Positions 23,110 through 35,851 are shown, numbered from the stretch's first letter. The stretch is 64,000 nucleotides of DNA from Delphinus delphis (GCF_949987515.2 NC_082696.1:39846431-39910430); one strand, 5' to 3'. Made by a program: numbers and translations. The notes: generated from the letters alone by a model not told the origin.

Positions 23110-23614
23110 AATTTTTTTAATCATTTTTTTAAGATTTTTATTTTATATTGGAGGATAGTTGATTTACAATATTGTGTTAGTTTCAGGTGTACAGCAAAGT
23201 GATACAGTTATACATATGCATGTATCTTTTCTATTTTAGATTCTTTTCTCATGTAGGTTATTACACAGTATTGAGTAGAGTTCCCTGTGCTGTACTGTAG
23301 GTTCTTGTTGATTATCTATTTTTTATATAGTAGTGTATGTATGTTAATTCCAACCTCCTAAATTATCCTTCTTCCTCACTTCTTCCCTTTGGTAACCGTA
23401 AGTTTGCTAAGTCTGTGAGTCTGTTTCTGTTTTGCAAATAAGTTCATGTGTATCTTTTTTTTTTTTTTAGATTCCACATATAAGTGATATCATATGATAT
23501 TTGTCTTTGGTTACTTCACTCAGTATGATAATCTCTAGGTCTATCCATGTTGCTGCAAATGGCATTATTTCATTCTTTTTAATGGCTGAGTAAGATTCTA
23601 TTGTATAAATATTA
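23110..23614 (-). mobile_element. L1 3' end, antisense
   Basis: The plus strand is the complement of an L1 3'UTR ('ggaggatagttgatttacaa', 'gtttcaggtgtacagcaaag', 'gagttccctgtgctgtactg'), followed from about 23480 by the complement of the last ORF2 codons. The copy is 5'-truncated and decayed. It is the same 3'-end family as 57591-57897. Confidence 0.85.
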
Positions 23615-23689
23615 TTCTTTTATTTTTCACTTATAGCATACTCAATACACCTACTGAATTTCTCCTGTTTTTCTCTTTCTTTTTTAAAA

Positions 23690-24222
23690 CAATTCTCTGC
23701 CACCGCCTTAATTGAGTCCATCAAAATCTCAAGCCAGAGCCACTGCAATAGCTTCTAAAATGGTATCCTACAAGAGACTGGTGGTACTCCAGCACATCCT
23801 TTGTCTTCCAGTCACTCCATACACTGTCTTATCTGTTTCTGAACAGTTACCATCTTTCATGCTCTGCTTGCATGCCTGCTTCTTCCTCTCAGTGAAATGC
23901 CCTTTCTATCCTCCTGCACCTAATGACCTGACTTCCTATTCAGTCTTCAATTCTCAGACAAACAACCACCCATTCAGAGGAATCTTATTGACTCCTCGTT
24001 CCAGCTCATCAGTTCTTTCTCTGTGTTTCTGTAGCACTCAACACTTAATCTAACATTTGTCACATTTTATTTTAATTACCTGGTTACTGGATTTACTCTC
24101 TCTACATATTAAACACTCTTCCAAGAAAGAATCATGATAATATTTTATATTTGCCATAGCTTTTAGCATAGTACCACATCTGCCACATAGTAGGAAAAAA
24201 AATAAATGCTTTATAAATAATT
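23690..24222 (+). mobile_element. L2 LINE 3' region
   Basis: Sense-oriented L2 3' region with parts in order: 'cctttgtcttccagtcactc', 'cagtgaaatgccctttctat', then near the end 'ccacatagtag' and 'ataaatgctttataaataat', which is the L2 3' terminus. The open frame 23712-24053 (113 codons) lies inside this repeat and has no independent support as a gene. Confidence 0.7.
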
Positions 24223-26948
24223 GAGTATCTAAATTTTAACATATCGCTATTCTGTTAACACTCAAAATGACTAATATTTGATTTACTAAGCTTATATCTG
24301 ATATAAAATTATCAGTTAGAATGTTAATTGCATCGAACTCTAATATTAAAATAAAATTAGGAATAGTAGGGGTGGAAACATTTGTCCTTTCATTGGAAGA
24401 GTGCTATCAAAGGCAGAAAAGTTATGGATGACTGTTATCTTCTTTGTTCTAATTGCAGTAGAATATCTGTATAAAACAGACATAATTTAAGACCTTGGTT
24501 TAGCCGGAATTCTCAACAAATGTAGGCTTGGTGGTAAAATGCAAGGATGTATGTTTTTCAGGCTCTGGTACATAAAAACCCAGAAATTGGAAATTTAGGG
24601 TTTTAAAATAGGGTGCCAAAATGTCTGCTAAAATCCAGAATTCTGAGGGTTTGTGGATGAATGCTGGGAATAATAAAATGTTGAAACTCAAATGGACAAT
24701 ATAGGATCAGAGACCTCTCAGGACAAAAGGGGGCAGCCATGAGTTATTTCTCTTGAGATAACAACAGATCTGATTTTAAATCAAACTTATGAGATTTAAA
24801 CTTATGAGAGTGAGAGATCTTATCTTGTGTCAGCTTTACTAATAACTTTAAAGATACAGTAGTCTTAAAGAATAGTGAAGCATGAAGGGGACTGGCATAG
24901 CTGATGTCATTCCCCAGGTCCCTTTTCGGTTGCATGCTCTGGCCAAGATTTAACATATGACCTCTCTGAGTGACGTGTGTGGCTAAATCACATACCCAAA
25001 AGGGATTGCTTCAGTTATGCTACTTCTCTGTATACATAATTATAATTATGTAGATTATATGTTATTTCTCTTTATTCATAGATTACTGGGTTTTCTTTAT
25101 TTTTATTTATTTGTGTTTTTCCATAGGTAATCCTAGACAGAGCAGGTACATCCTGCTAGAAGCATTCTATCCATAAAGCCTTTCTAGGAAACACTAGTAT
25201 ATTTGACTAGAGGCCTATCATTAACATGCTTAGAAAGGAATTTGACAAGGTGACCTCCCTTCTTTTCTGGGGGTACTTTGCTACTCCCATGTAAGGAAAG
25301 AATAGAATGCAAGCCTGATGAATCATTTTCTTCCCACCTGCTATTGTCTGCTTCACTTTTCCCCTACTTGTCTATGAATATGCGTGATTATGGTGTGATG
25401 CTGAGGCTGGGAGAAGATGTAGCTGGTAGGAGAAAACTTGGTTCCTTATTTTAATTTGGAAGCATATGAAATCTTTTGGAAGCTTCTAACTTCTTGGGTC
25501 AGTCTTGACCATGAGGACTATGAAATCTCTTATGTTCCTGCAGGCCAATGGTCTTAGTCTTAATATGTTATCCAGGAACACAAGGAAGTGATTTCAGGGA
25601 AGGGAGGAGGCATACATAATAGATAACACCTGCTTTTTAACTCGAATTTGATGTGGGGCAAAAGACAGTAAAGGGAGATAGATACCATATAGATCCAGAC
25701 AGTATTTACTTGATTCCTGAACAATCAAACCATAAGAAAACCGTGGAAGTATAAAGAATTCAAAGGAATTGTTAGGTATAACAAAAAACAAATGAGTAAC
25801 TGAATCCCTGCATCTTTTACTTTTCAACTAGCCATGCTGAATTGGGTAAGTTCAAAGTAGGAAAGTTTTATATAACAAAAGGGAAAATAATTTTTAAAAA
25901 TATATTCCTATAGCCCCTTTAAAATGGAAAAGGAAAAAAAATATCACACCAGTCAATTGTTCCTGAGAACTAATACCGTCTGTTAGCTTTCATGTATCAA
26001 TAGGGAATAATACAGGATCTACATTTAAAATGAGAGTCTCTTTCAAAGTCTAACATCATTGCTTTGGTGTCTAATTTAAATAGAGTATTTTTTATCTTGT
26101 ATTAAGTACATTTGTCAATGTTAAGCTCATACCATCAAAATATTTTTAAACATAAAAATTTATCTATGAATAGAAACAATATTATAAAATGGAAATGGAA
26201 GTAGTTTTACTTCTGAAAATCAGCAAATATTTCCAGCCGTCAATGAAAATAAGTATGATGCTTAATATTTCCTGAGATAGATTAATGGAAAGAGAAAGAC
26301 ATAAGAATAAATTATAATGAGAAGTTATCCTGTTTCTTCTTAACTTTCTTAAATCCACTTGCAAATCCATTATTCAGCTTTGAAAGGCAATAATGTGGTG
26401 TGAAACCAGTGGATCGACTTTGCCCAGAGGACCTGAAGCAGCTCTCAGCTTCCTTGAACTAGCCTCCTCAGTAAAGCAGAGCAGCTGCAAGACATAGCCC
26501 CAGCTAACCTCACACTTTCTACATCTGAGAAGACTAATACAAATCAGATGAGAAATTGAGATGCTGATCGCAAACTCCAGATGACAATGTCTGCTTTCAA
26601 ATTCACAGTCTTTCTGTAATACAATTCACCCTTGCTCTTCTAATTTTAATGAAACCTTTTTTTGTTTATTTCTTGTTTTTCTTTTTTTAATGAAATCTTG
26701 AAATATATATTCTCCCTGAAAATAAGATTTCTGGTTACATTTTTCATTTTACATCCTCAGGGTTTCTGAAAATTGCTAAATATATTGCTAATCAATTGCT
26801 TTATGAGCTTTCAGGAGAGACGTAACAAATCGTAAACCACGCCCTGTATGATTTCTTTTAAATCACAGCCAATCATAGGTTTTTCTTCCTCTCCTTTTAA
26901 ATCTAACTCAAGGAGTCCCTTGAATTAAACACCTGATTTATGTGGTTT
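24223..26948. other. Unassigned, about 2.7 kb without recognised repeats
   Basis: This is the longest stretch without a recognisable repeat in the left half. No open frame is convincing. Near its right end there are a CACCC-like element (ccacgccc, 26837-26844) and an inverted-CCAAT-free forward CCAAT box (gccaatca, 26868-26875). A short direct repeat (aacttatgaga) occurs twice near 24785-24807. Confidence 0.4.
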
Positions 26949-26967
26949 CACTGGCTAACAATTTTTT
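26949..26967 (+). repeat. TSD, left copy (SINE at 26968-27167)
   Basis: The 19-mer beginning cactggctaacaa and ending in six T's is found again at 27168-27186 without mismatch. Confidence 0.92.
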
Positions 26968-27167
26968 TTTTTTTTTTGTGGTACGCGGGCTTCTCACTGT
27001 TGTGGCCTCTCCGTTGCGGAGCACAGGCTCCGGACGCGCAGGCTCAGCGGCCATGGCTCACGGGCCCAGCTGCTCCGCGGCATGTGGGATCTTCCCGGAC
27101 CGGGGCATGAAATCGTATCCCCTGCATCGGCAGGCGGACTCTCAACCACTGCGCCACCAGGGAAGCC
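26968..27167 (-). mobile_element. CHR-type SINE, antisense, well preserved
   Basis: On the minus strand it runs from 'gggcttccctggtggcgcag' to a T-run complement. Pol III A-box-like and B-box-like motifs are present, although the B-box region reads 'cgatttcatgcccc' and is mutated. The flanking 19-bp duplication is perfect, so the insertion is probably recent and could differ between related species. Confidence 0.95.
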
Positions 27168-27186
27168 CACTGGCTAACAATTTTTT
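27168..27186 (+). repeat. TSD, right copy (SINE at 26968-27167)
   Basis: Perfect match to 26949-26967. Confidence 0.92.
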
Positions 27187-28167
27187 AACAAGGCATAGTG
27201 TTCTAAAATTTTATTAACATTCAGTTCTCAACAGGCTTCTTTGATTTGTACATTAAGGTTTTTAGGGAATTTGCCTTACTATCCTATAACCTCACTTTTT
27301 ATTTTTAATTTATTATTATTATTTAACCAAGTTATAGGCAGACAGGTGGAAAAAAGTAGCTCACTAGTTTGGGAAACAACCCAGTGTGAGGCACGGTATT
27401 ATGTATTATGAGATTGTGATTGGCTTGCACTGTGATGCCTTTAATAAGAGACACTCACACCTATTTCCCTTGGGGAAAAAAAGCTGAAGGAACAAAATAG
27501 AAAAACAGGCTGACATATGATTCCAGTATCTCATAGTACTATGAAAAAGAACAAGGCCATGATGTGTTAAGGGACAATTTCTAGATGGGGGATACAAAAT
27601 CCCACAGAAGATGAATGTCACAAAGAAGAGTGGATTGATGTTTGTGGAAATATATTCAAATACCTTTCCTTCTTAAATAAAAGGACAGGGAAATACAACA
27701 AAATTTGATTCACCCTTACAGAGGAATGTGATAGTGACATGTAGAAACTAAGCACTTACAGACATGGGGAAAGTTACAGAGAAGTCTTCACATAACTCTG
27801 TAGAGCATGAGAGCTGACCAAGGTCAGGGGAACACATTACCCACAAAATTGCAATTGAAGTGGGAGGACATCCTGGATGCTAACAACCAGCCAGCTTATA
27901 GGAGGAGGAACAACGGGGCGCATTAAGAGCCAGTTCTTGGTGCCAGTGTTTCGTTTTACCTTTCTCAATAATATGAAATGCATACTAACCATTTTTATCA
28001 AGAGCCTACTGTTTTAAAATTTTATTTAAAAAGTATATATAAAGCATTTGGAAAATTCAGAATCAGTAAATATAAGAATCCACACTCCTGGTAACAATAA
28101 TTGTTACTATTTTGTTGTATTTCCTTCCAATCTGTTTCTGTATTTTTGTCTTAAGTAGCTGTGATCG

Positions 28168-28202
28168 TATACACACATACACACATACATATACATATGC
28201 GT
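28168..28202. repeat. (AC/AT)n low-complexity repeat
   Basis: Alternating 'acacacatac' and 'atacatatgc' units. Confidence 0.8.
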
Positions 28203-29653
28203 GTAATTTTCTATTTATCTTTTTCACTTAATAATTATATACAAACTTATTTCCATGAGTTGCTCCTGTTAGCAAAAAGGCAATCTGAAAAGATCTAATA
28301 TCACATTAATATTTTAAACATGTGGCTCACCCTGGGAATATAAATACACTTCAAAGAAAAAAACGCACAAATTAATGACATTCTAAAGGTGTAGCATCTG
28401 ACCAGGAAATTTGTTTTGAGTCATGGGTTCTTGGTGTTCCTCCACACATCCAGTTTAGACAATTTCTTCATCCACTTTCATTAACAGTCCTGGCAACACA
28501 CTATATGTATTGCAATTGCATCGTAGTAATGACAGAAACAGAACTTTTGTTTGACTGGAAATTGAACAATGTAAAAGAACAACTGAGTTGACTTTCACCA
28601 TGTAACTCTCTCACCGTGGTACCCTAAGCTCCTTGAATCCAAGGACCTGGTGCTCTTGAATGCAAGCTGTGAAGATCTGAGGGGATTTTACTATACAGTA
28701 AAATAGATTAGATATACTTCTCTTCCTCGTAATGAGTCAGGGTTTGGTGTTCTGATTTCTATTCCAAAGCTTGAAATGGTCTTCTCCCATGCTCATCTGG
28801 TAACCCTCCAACTATAGTTGTGAAGAAATAGAACTCTTAGCATGACTCCTGATTGCAAGTGTGTTGCTAAGGGGTTTCTGAACCCAGGGTACTGCCTGCA
28901 CTTCTGAGCCAGAGATTTATAAGTAAGGTCAGGCATGGCAGTCTGAGTATGCCAGTGCAATTAGAAGGGCATTGGATTTGTCAGCTAAGTGTAAAATACC
29001 CTTGTGCTGCAGAGTAAAGCCTTCATTTTCTAAGTAAATTAACTGTAATAACTATCAAACAACAGCTGGTAAGCAAGCCAGCCACCTGTGAAAAGGAAAT
29101 CCAACCGCAGCAAAAGCTGCATTACACATTCCTTCAAGATAAGGAAAATTTGAACAAACTGAGCTAGTTTTTTGAGCCCATGAAAGACAAAAGACAACAT
29201 AAAATATCACCTTGTTACTTCATCTTTGCAAAGAAAATCAAACAGTTGGGAGATGAATGGACAAGGTTGATGGGTAAGATGTTCACCTTGAAATTGGCAC
29301 AAGTAGATGGAAACAGGCAGAGTGAGATCACATGTACAAGTTAGTGATGGTTATGCAGCAGATGCCTTATGTAACTCTCTGCTATCCCACTGTATCTGGA
29401 TTCTTCAAAGTCTTCTGGGGTCTCTTAATTATTTGTAAACTCTCACTAGTAGGCCATGGAACTGAATTTGTGAGTTTTGTTCAACTTTACTTTGTGCAAG
29501 GAAATATAATATTCAATCTGTTTCTTCACCTGGAACTACCTTAAAACAGTGTTCATATTTAAAGCTCTTTAGCCCTGTTGTATATGGAAACTGGGGTTCT
29601 GATGTCTCTGTAGAATCTCTTTATGCTGGATATAGGAAGAGGTTATGCCACAC

Positions 29654-29672
29654 TTTTTTTTTTTTTTTTTTT
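29654..29672. repeat. T homopolymer run
   Basis: About 19 T's in a row. No SINE body follows, so it is not assigned to a retroposon. Confidence 0.85.
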
Positions 29673-29744
29673 GGTGCTTAAAAGCATTCCTAATTCCCCT
29701 ACTATATGTAATGAATTTCACTTAAGCTCTTTTAGAGGAAAGAA

Positions 29745-29972
29745 AATGGATACAGAATCAGGAAAACCTGTGTTTGAATCTCAGCTAAATCACATTCTGC
29801 TATTGGGCCAAATAATCTCTTTTAGTCTTAGTTCTGCCAATTTTTTTCGTTTATAAAACAAAAATAAAATAATACGTCCCTTACAGGATCTTATGAGACT
29901 GAAATGAGATCATATCTCTGGAATATCTCAGCCTAGTGTCTGCATCACAGAGGATGGTCAGTAATTGTTTGT
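29745..29972 (+). mobile_element. MIR SINE
   Basis: The parts occur in MIR order: 'cctgtgtttgaatctcagct' (tRNA-related B-box side), 'aaatcacattctgctattgg', 'cgtttataaaacaaaaataa' and 'gatcttatgagactgaaatg'. This ancient family is shared by all mammals. It is diverged but readable. Confidence 0.7.
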
Positions 29973-31734
29973 TTCCCGTTTTCTTTTGAAGCAAAGTCAG
30001 AGAAGCCCGAATTTTCCTATACCCAACTGGCATTCACTATAACTACCCTTGTTATTTCCCCAGAGGAAGTCATGACATCATGAGGAGAAATTATGATCAT
30101 TCAAATAAAGATACTGGCAGAAAAGTGGTACTTGGAAAGACATTTAGAATGAAAAGACAAAAATGTGACATATGTAAAACTCAGATTGGAGAGCTACCGC
30201 GAAAACAAAATTATCTATGCCTACTACCAAGGGGGGAGCTCCCTTTCCTGCAAGAATTTTCAAGATTTTATATTAAGATAAAGCTAATATACTTTCACAT
30301 GTGGTAAGTCCCATCATAGCAAAAATTTTCTTGCCTGTATTTCATGATGTGCTGTAAATTAGTGATTGAAAAATGCCTTGAGGAGTAATAACACTAAATA
30401 AATACATAATTATTATTTAGGGCTATTTATTTCACTTGAGTAAAAAATTGTTGACAGCCTCATTATGTCAAGCCCATAGCAAGCAGATAACTTATTCTGT
30501 GGTCTTTGAAATCATTTGTTGGCTTGTGCTGTGCATAAGTAAATGAATGATGGCTGAAAACATTGTTAAATGGAACTATGCAGTGAACACACCATTTTCC
30601 CCACTGAATCGTAGGTACAGAACTTATGCAAATTTAATGGTCTAAAGGGAGACCTGACTTGAGAGCAGTACATGAAAAACACTTAGGACTTTGGAAGACC
30701 ACAGGGTCAATATGATACCACATTTGCCAAAACTAATTCTTTCTTAGGCTGTGTTACTAGAAATAGAACATTCTGATCCTGTGAAATGCTTGTACCAATG
30801 ATATAATGTCTGGAATATTGTGTTCAATTCAGGTCAACATATTTTAAGAGAGACTGACAAACAGGTTTGGGCGTCATATGAAAAGTAATTAACGTTGTGA
30901 ATATAGCTAAGAGAAATGTTTTATTTAATATTTTAAGCTTCTGGAGAATGAAGGATACTTAAGCTGTGTTTTTGAAGTCAGCTTAACTTTGACAAAAGAG
31001 AAAACATTATAGAAAGCACATTGGCTGAAAATAAGGAAGAACTTTCTAATAACTAGAGTTTTGCAAGATATAGATGTTCTGAATTAGAAATATTCCAACA
31101 AAGTTTCTCCATTCGAAAGATGGATGAAATAGGTAACATTTTTAGCCCTGACCCTAAGACGTGTTTTTAAAATTTTAAAATATTCTGATAATAAATGTTT
31201 CTATATCAGGTAGTTGAAGTCAGTTAGGTTTGGAATTTTTAAATTCTAAATCATTACTTAGATGATATTTTAATTTATATAAATTGCAACCAAATTTAAT
31301 TTTTTATGTTTTTCTTTGGGGGAAGATAAGTACTTAAAAAAAATGGACCAGTCATTTATAATGAAAAGCACTAGATACTTAGGCAAATAAAATATGAATA
31401 ACTGTACACTTTGGTTTTTGCTTTGCCTTGATTACTTAAAAAGAGTAAAAGCCATTACCACTTTCCACTCTGTCTCCAATCTCAGAGCTTCAGTTCCATG
31501 TTAAAGAAACACCCAAACAAAAACAAATGAATAGACAAGCTAACATACCCATACCACTCAACACAGGAATCTTGTTTTAGAAGAAACATAGTGTGAAGTT
31601 TGCAGAGTAAACTAGAGTTACATAGCCATGTAACCCTATGGCAATTCTATTTATATATATTTTCAAGATTTTCACTCCCAGAATGTTAACAATATTGGTT
31701 CATTTTGTATACAGTGTACATAGTGGGGGATTTT
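29973..31734. other. Unassigned AT-rich sequence
   Basis: No exon or repeat is recognised. The 75-codon frame at 30080-30307 (+) has two CxxC-like cysteines (CDIC) but no further zinc-finger pattern, and I treat it as chance. Confidence 0.4.
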
Positions 31735-31745
31735 CAAGGTCTTTT
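31735..31745 (+). repeat. TSD, left copy (SINE at 31746-31957)
   Basis: caaggtctttt, repeated at 31958-31968. Confidence 0.85.
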
Positions 31746-31957
31746 TTTTTTTTCTTTTTCTTTTTTGCCATATGCGGGCCTCTCACTGCCGTGGCCTCTC
31801 CCGTTGCGGAGCAGAGGCTCGGGACGCGCAGGCTCAGCGGCCATGGCTCACGGGCCCAGCCGCTCCGCGGCATGTGGGATCTTCCCGGACCGGGGCACGA
31901 ACCTGTGTCCCCTGCATCGGCAGGCGGACTCTCAACCACTGTGCCACCAAGGAAGCC
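31746..31957 (-). mobile_element. CHR-type SINE, antisense, well preserved
   Basis: Complement of a complete SINE: T-rich tail (31746-31767), body and head ending in 'accaaggaagccc'. An 11-bp duplication flanks it. The long GC-rich frames over it (for example 31638-32147 +, 169 codons) come from the SINE body plus flanking DNA and are not genes. Confidence 0.95.
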
Positions 31958-31968
31958 CAAGGTCTTTT
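31958..31968 (+). repeat. TSD, right copy (SINE at 31746-31957)
   Basis: Match to 31735-31745. Confidence 0.85.
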
Positions 31969-33829
31969 GTTTTTGTTTAATTTACTCTCACTTCAGAAGA
32001 ACTAAAAATAAAAATAGAGATATTTTCCTCTGGGGAACAGGACTAGGCTGTGGATTGAAGCAGGAAACTCTTGTTTTTCCTTACATGCTTTTCATTTCTT
32101 TTTCAATTTTTGCTATATGCAAGTATTACTTGGACATAAACATTTAAAAGGAATGTAAAGTAAATCAGGTGATATCAAGTCAGTCAGGGAGAACCACAAG
32201 ATGTACTAGAATCAAGAGGCTGAGGAAATGCTATCTGAAGATCTAAACTGGAGGCAGTGGCACTAAGTAACATAAATATGGACTGTCTCTCTTTCCTGTT
32301 AGTCTGGCAACCACTCCTTAAGGGGGTGTAGCCAGTGGCAAAGTCAGGTTGATTCCATGTAGTTGCCTGGAAAGCATGGAATCATATCATCTGTTGACTT
32401 GTGCTACACTGAACAGTTAAATTCTCCTCTAATCTCTGTTACTCTTTTGTTCTTATGAACCTATTATTTATCCCCATCAAGTTCTCAAGTCCTTATGGAA
32501 TTTTCATTACTCCATAAAATTAATCCTTCACTATTTTCACTTGCTTTCTTATCCAGCCTGTATACCATGTTGAGACTTTTCATATAGTCTCAAGCAAGAG
32601 GCCTAAAATTCCTAGTTACCTTGATCTTTTGTCATACTCATCAATCAGTATTCTTAGCTGTGAGAAACAGAAATCAATTCTCTCTGATATACACAGGTAA
32701 GTCATGTATTTAAAGCATATTGAGTAGTTCTCCAAACTGTCTGGAAGGCTAGAAAACCAGAGTCAAAAATTAGAAAAGAACCAAGATGGGCAACACAGCC
32801 AGGACTATGCCAAACTCATGTTTCAGAAGTGGCCTGAGAAGTGCCATTACCACCTGGTGCTCCTCGAAGAAACTGTCTCTTCTCTTCCCTTGTCCGGAGT
32901 GTGGGGCACACTCCAGAATCAAAGTTGATAGGGAAGGCTAAAAGGGCAAAAGCACCTGCAAGGACAAGCCCCAGCCCTGTGTTCTCACCCTAGCTGCTAG
33001 GGTGGGCTGAAAGGAGTGTGCCTCATCTTTCTAGCTTTTCAAGTCACCCACCAAAATGTATACAATGGGACATCCCACAAATGTAGGACAGGGTTCACAT
33101 GCTGGGCTACCAAAAGTAATTAAAATAAAATAAAGCACAATATAACAAATGTTTACAACAGTATATTTTACCATTTAATAACTCTCAGTGAACGTACTCT
33201 TTGCTTTCACTTCTGTGTATACTATATATTGACTTTTCAGTACCTGAAAATATAAATTTTATTTATAAAATAAATAAAATAAAAATTTAAAATAAAATAT
33301 AAATTTTATATTCATAAAAATTTCAATAAATTCAAATAAATTCAAATAAATTTCATTTTATTTGAAATTTTATATTCAAATAAAATATAAATTTTATCCC
33401 TATCACTCTTCTGAAATTTCTCTAAAAGAAGTCACCTAATTATAAAATCAAATCGCTTTTGCTCATTTCTCATCTTTTTCTACCTCATTATCTTCTTTTT
33501 TTATAGTTCACAAAATATCTTTATTGACTTCATTTTTTTTAAAATCACTAATTATGTTGTTAGAATCATGATTTTCACATAGTTTTTGTAATATCCACCA
33601 TAGAGCATAGTCAGGCTAGTATCATGGAAGCAGAGCCATTATGGGTGTTCTGGGAATTAAGGACCTTGTTACAGAAACTAGACTTTACACATCTTTATGA
33701 AAATTTATTCTTTGGCTTCTGTGTGATTATGCTAACGTTTTGACATTTCCTTCTTAACTCTCCTTTTATTTCTAAATATATATATTCTAGAATCTCTTCT
33801 CAGGTTTCCTTTTCTATATTATTTTCTCT
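31969..33829. other. Unassigned, with an AT-only low-complexity block
   Basis: No gene is recognised. Around 32650-33100 the text has the feel of an old interspersed repeat ('agctgtgagaaacagaaatc'), but I cannot name it. The AT-rich block at 33240-33400 is listed separately. Confidence 0.35.
33240..33400. repeat. AT-rich block with direct and inverted repeats
   Basis: Almost purely A/T sequence. The string aaaatataaattttat occurs twice (near 33295 and 33384), and a small perfect inverted repeat (aaatttc / gaaattt) lies at about 33349-33371. This is probably slippage-prone low-complexity DNA. Confidence 0.75.
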
Positions 33830-34660
33830 TTTTCTTTTTCTCTGCTGTGTCATTTATTGCCATAATTTCAACTATCATCTATATTGACAACTCTAAAATA
33901 TACATCTATCCCCTCAGTCTTTCCATTGAGTTCCATACTCAATAAATACTTGATAGGGTTCTTTGCATAGATTTTGTCCTATCACCTCACATTAATCATG
34001 TTCACAATCAAACTTGTCTTTATGCTAAGCATTTTCTTTTATGATCTTTTGCTGGGTTAATGGATCCATATTTTTTGCAATCAACTAGTCATGACATTTT
34101 AGAATTAATTTTTAATTTTCTTTTCTCTATCTCAGAAACCAAGTGTAAGAAACTACCAAGAAAAGTCAATTCTATTTCTGTAGTTTCTCTTGCACCCATC
34201 TCCTCCTTTCTGTTAACATTGTCACTGACCTGACCCACACCCTCTTTTCCAATAGTTTGGACAACTGTAATAGCTTCCTAATTGGTCTTCCCATCATCTC
34301 TAGCCTTCAGCCTTCCCTATCAATTTTTCTCACTGCTGCAAAAGAAAGTTTCTTAAATCACATGTCTTATCATATTACTCTCTGATTCCATAATTTTCTA
34401 GAACTTCCACTTGTGTTCTTTCTTGAAATTCAAGACTCGCATCATCTGGTCCTCAGTGGTTATTTCACTCCGACTTCTCCTAACACTGCACACTGAAGGC
34501 ATGCTCAGCAGCTGCCACTCCAGAGCCTACATCTGTCTTCCATGCCACTTTGTCCTTGTTCTTGATGTTTCTTCCATTAGTAGTGCCCTTCTCCCAGTTC
34601 TACCTATAAAAATCTATTTATCAGGACCCAGTCCTGTGTAATGTCTAACTTCAAAATTTT
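33830..34660 (+). mobile_element. L2 LINE fragment
   Basis: Sense-oriented L2 text in order: 'attgacaactctaaaatata', 'caactgtaatagcttcctaa', 'ttggtcttcccatcatctct' and 'ccatgccactttgtccttgt'. The open frame at 34411-34641 lies inside it and is not independently supported. Confidence 0.65.
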
Positions 34661-34829
34661 TCTCATTTGTGTAAATTTTAAATGCTTTATTTGGTAACGT
34701 TAAATTGCTAAGAAGAAGTGTGAGCAGCTGGATATGAGAGAGCAAATAATCAAGATCATATAAGAAGCTACATATGGAACCGGGTGATCAGCCTTTGAAC
34801 AGTTCCCTCTTAGGGGATGAAGTTTAGAG

Positions 34830-35005
34830 GTTCCAGCATGGGCTGGAGCAGACTGCTAGAATTAGAATCACAGCTCCATCCCTCAGTAGCTATGTGGCTT
34901 TGGACAAACTAATCTACCTCTTGTCAATTCCCATATCTGTAAAATGCGGATAATGGCACCTGCCATGTAGGGGTATATAAGGATTAGCTGAGCATTTAGT
35001 AAATG
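34830..35005 (+). mobile_element. MIR SINE
   Basis: 'agctatgtggctttggacaa', 'cccatatctgtaaaatgcgg', 'ataatggcacctgccatgta' and 'aaggattagctgagcattta' occur in the order of the MIR core and 3' part. This is the clearest MIR in the window. Confidence 0.8.
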
Positions 35006-35835
35006 TTATGGAGGTTTGCTATTTATTGGATGTATACTTTCTGCTGAAAATACCTATTGTTGGCTTAAATATTAAATGCATTTATTGTTTTTATTAGCTC
35101 AGTGACATTTATTTCAGCTTTTGATCTGAGTTTGTTTTCCTGTTCTCAAACTTTATGAGAAACACAAGAATCAATAGGGATTATTTCAACTGAATTTAGA
35201 GCTTATCTAAGAGAACATCAGGAGTTAGGAGACAAAACAAAACAAGAAAAGAGGATTTAAAAGAAGAAATTAGATTTAAAAGTTTAAGAGATTAAATGGG
35301 TAGATAAAGTCACCGGGCGGGCGTGTACTTTAGGTAAAGGCTGGAAAAGCAGCAGTGCTACTCTCCTTAGTCAATGGCTCCTGACCCCATTAGCAGTAAG
35401 TGTTAAACTAACTCTTGTTGTTTTAATTAATAATGCAAAATGGACAGTTTTTTCCCTTGCCTATGAAAAAAGATATTAAACATGATTTATGATTTCCTCT
35501 AGGGAGTAATAATAACTTGAAATATAGATGAATTAGTAGTGATGGTATGAGAAAAAATACAGAAAATAGTGTATTAAAGTCCTACATAGATCTCAAATAT
35601 AGCAATATTTTACCTTGAAAATCAAGGTTGTTAACAGATAAGAGGAGTTAAGTTTCAACTGTTATCTTTCAGTTGCAAAATATAAAATTTGTGAACTTTT
35701 AGGGGAGGACTGTGGAGAAATCTGAAGAATATCAGAAACAAATGAGAAATTATTATGGTTCAAATACGTTCATTTACTTTTGATCATTACTGGTTGCATA
35801 AGATTGACTATTTTAGAAAATGTGATTTTCTCAAT
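35006..35835. other. Unassigned sequence
   Basis: Nothing coding or repetitive is recognised. Confidence 0.4.
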
Positions 35836-35851
35836 TAAAAAATTTAAGCCT
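35836..35851 (+). repeat. TSD, left copy (SINE at 35852-36086)
   Basis: aaaaaatttaagcct, matched at 36087-36102, where it merges with the A tail. Confidence 0.85.

Larger units (their letters stand above)
27187..29744. other. Unassigned, about 2.5 kb without recognised repeats
   Basis: No exon or larger repeat is recognised. It contains an (AC/AT)n patch at 28168-28202 and a T run at 29654-29672. The region 28860-29120 is less AT-rich and has E-box-like motifs (cagctg, cacctg), but nothing firm can be said. Confidence 0.4.

Noticed and set aside
23712..24053. 113-codon plus-strand frame with a Cys-rich part
   Set aside because: It lies inside an L2 3' region and shows no domain, so it is read as chance.
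29654..29672. T run as an antisense SINE tail
   Set aside because: No SINE body or head follows on either side and there is no flanking duplication.
30080..30307. Frame with a CDIC motif, possible zinc finger
   Set aside because: Only one CxxC pair, no second pair or His at finger spacing, and no flanking splice or exon context that I can support.
31638..32147. 169-codon plus-strand frame
   Set aside because: It crosses a SINE in antisense orientation and both flanks; the middle is SINE body, and the ends show no protein family.
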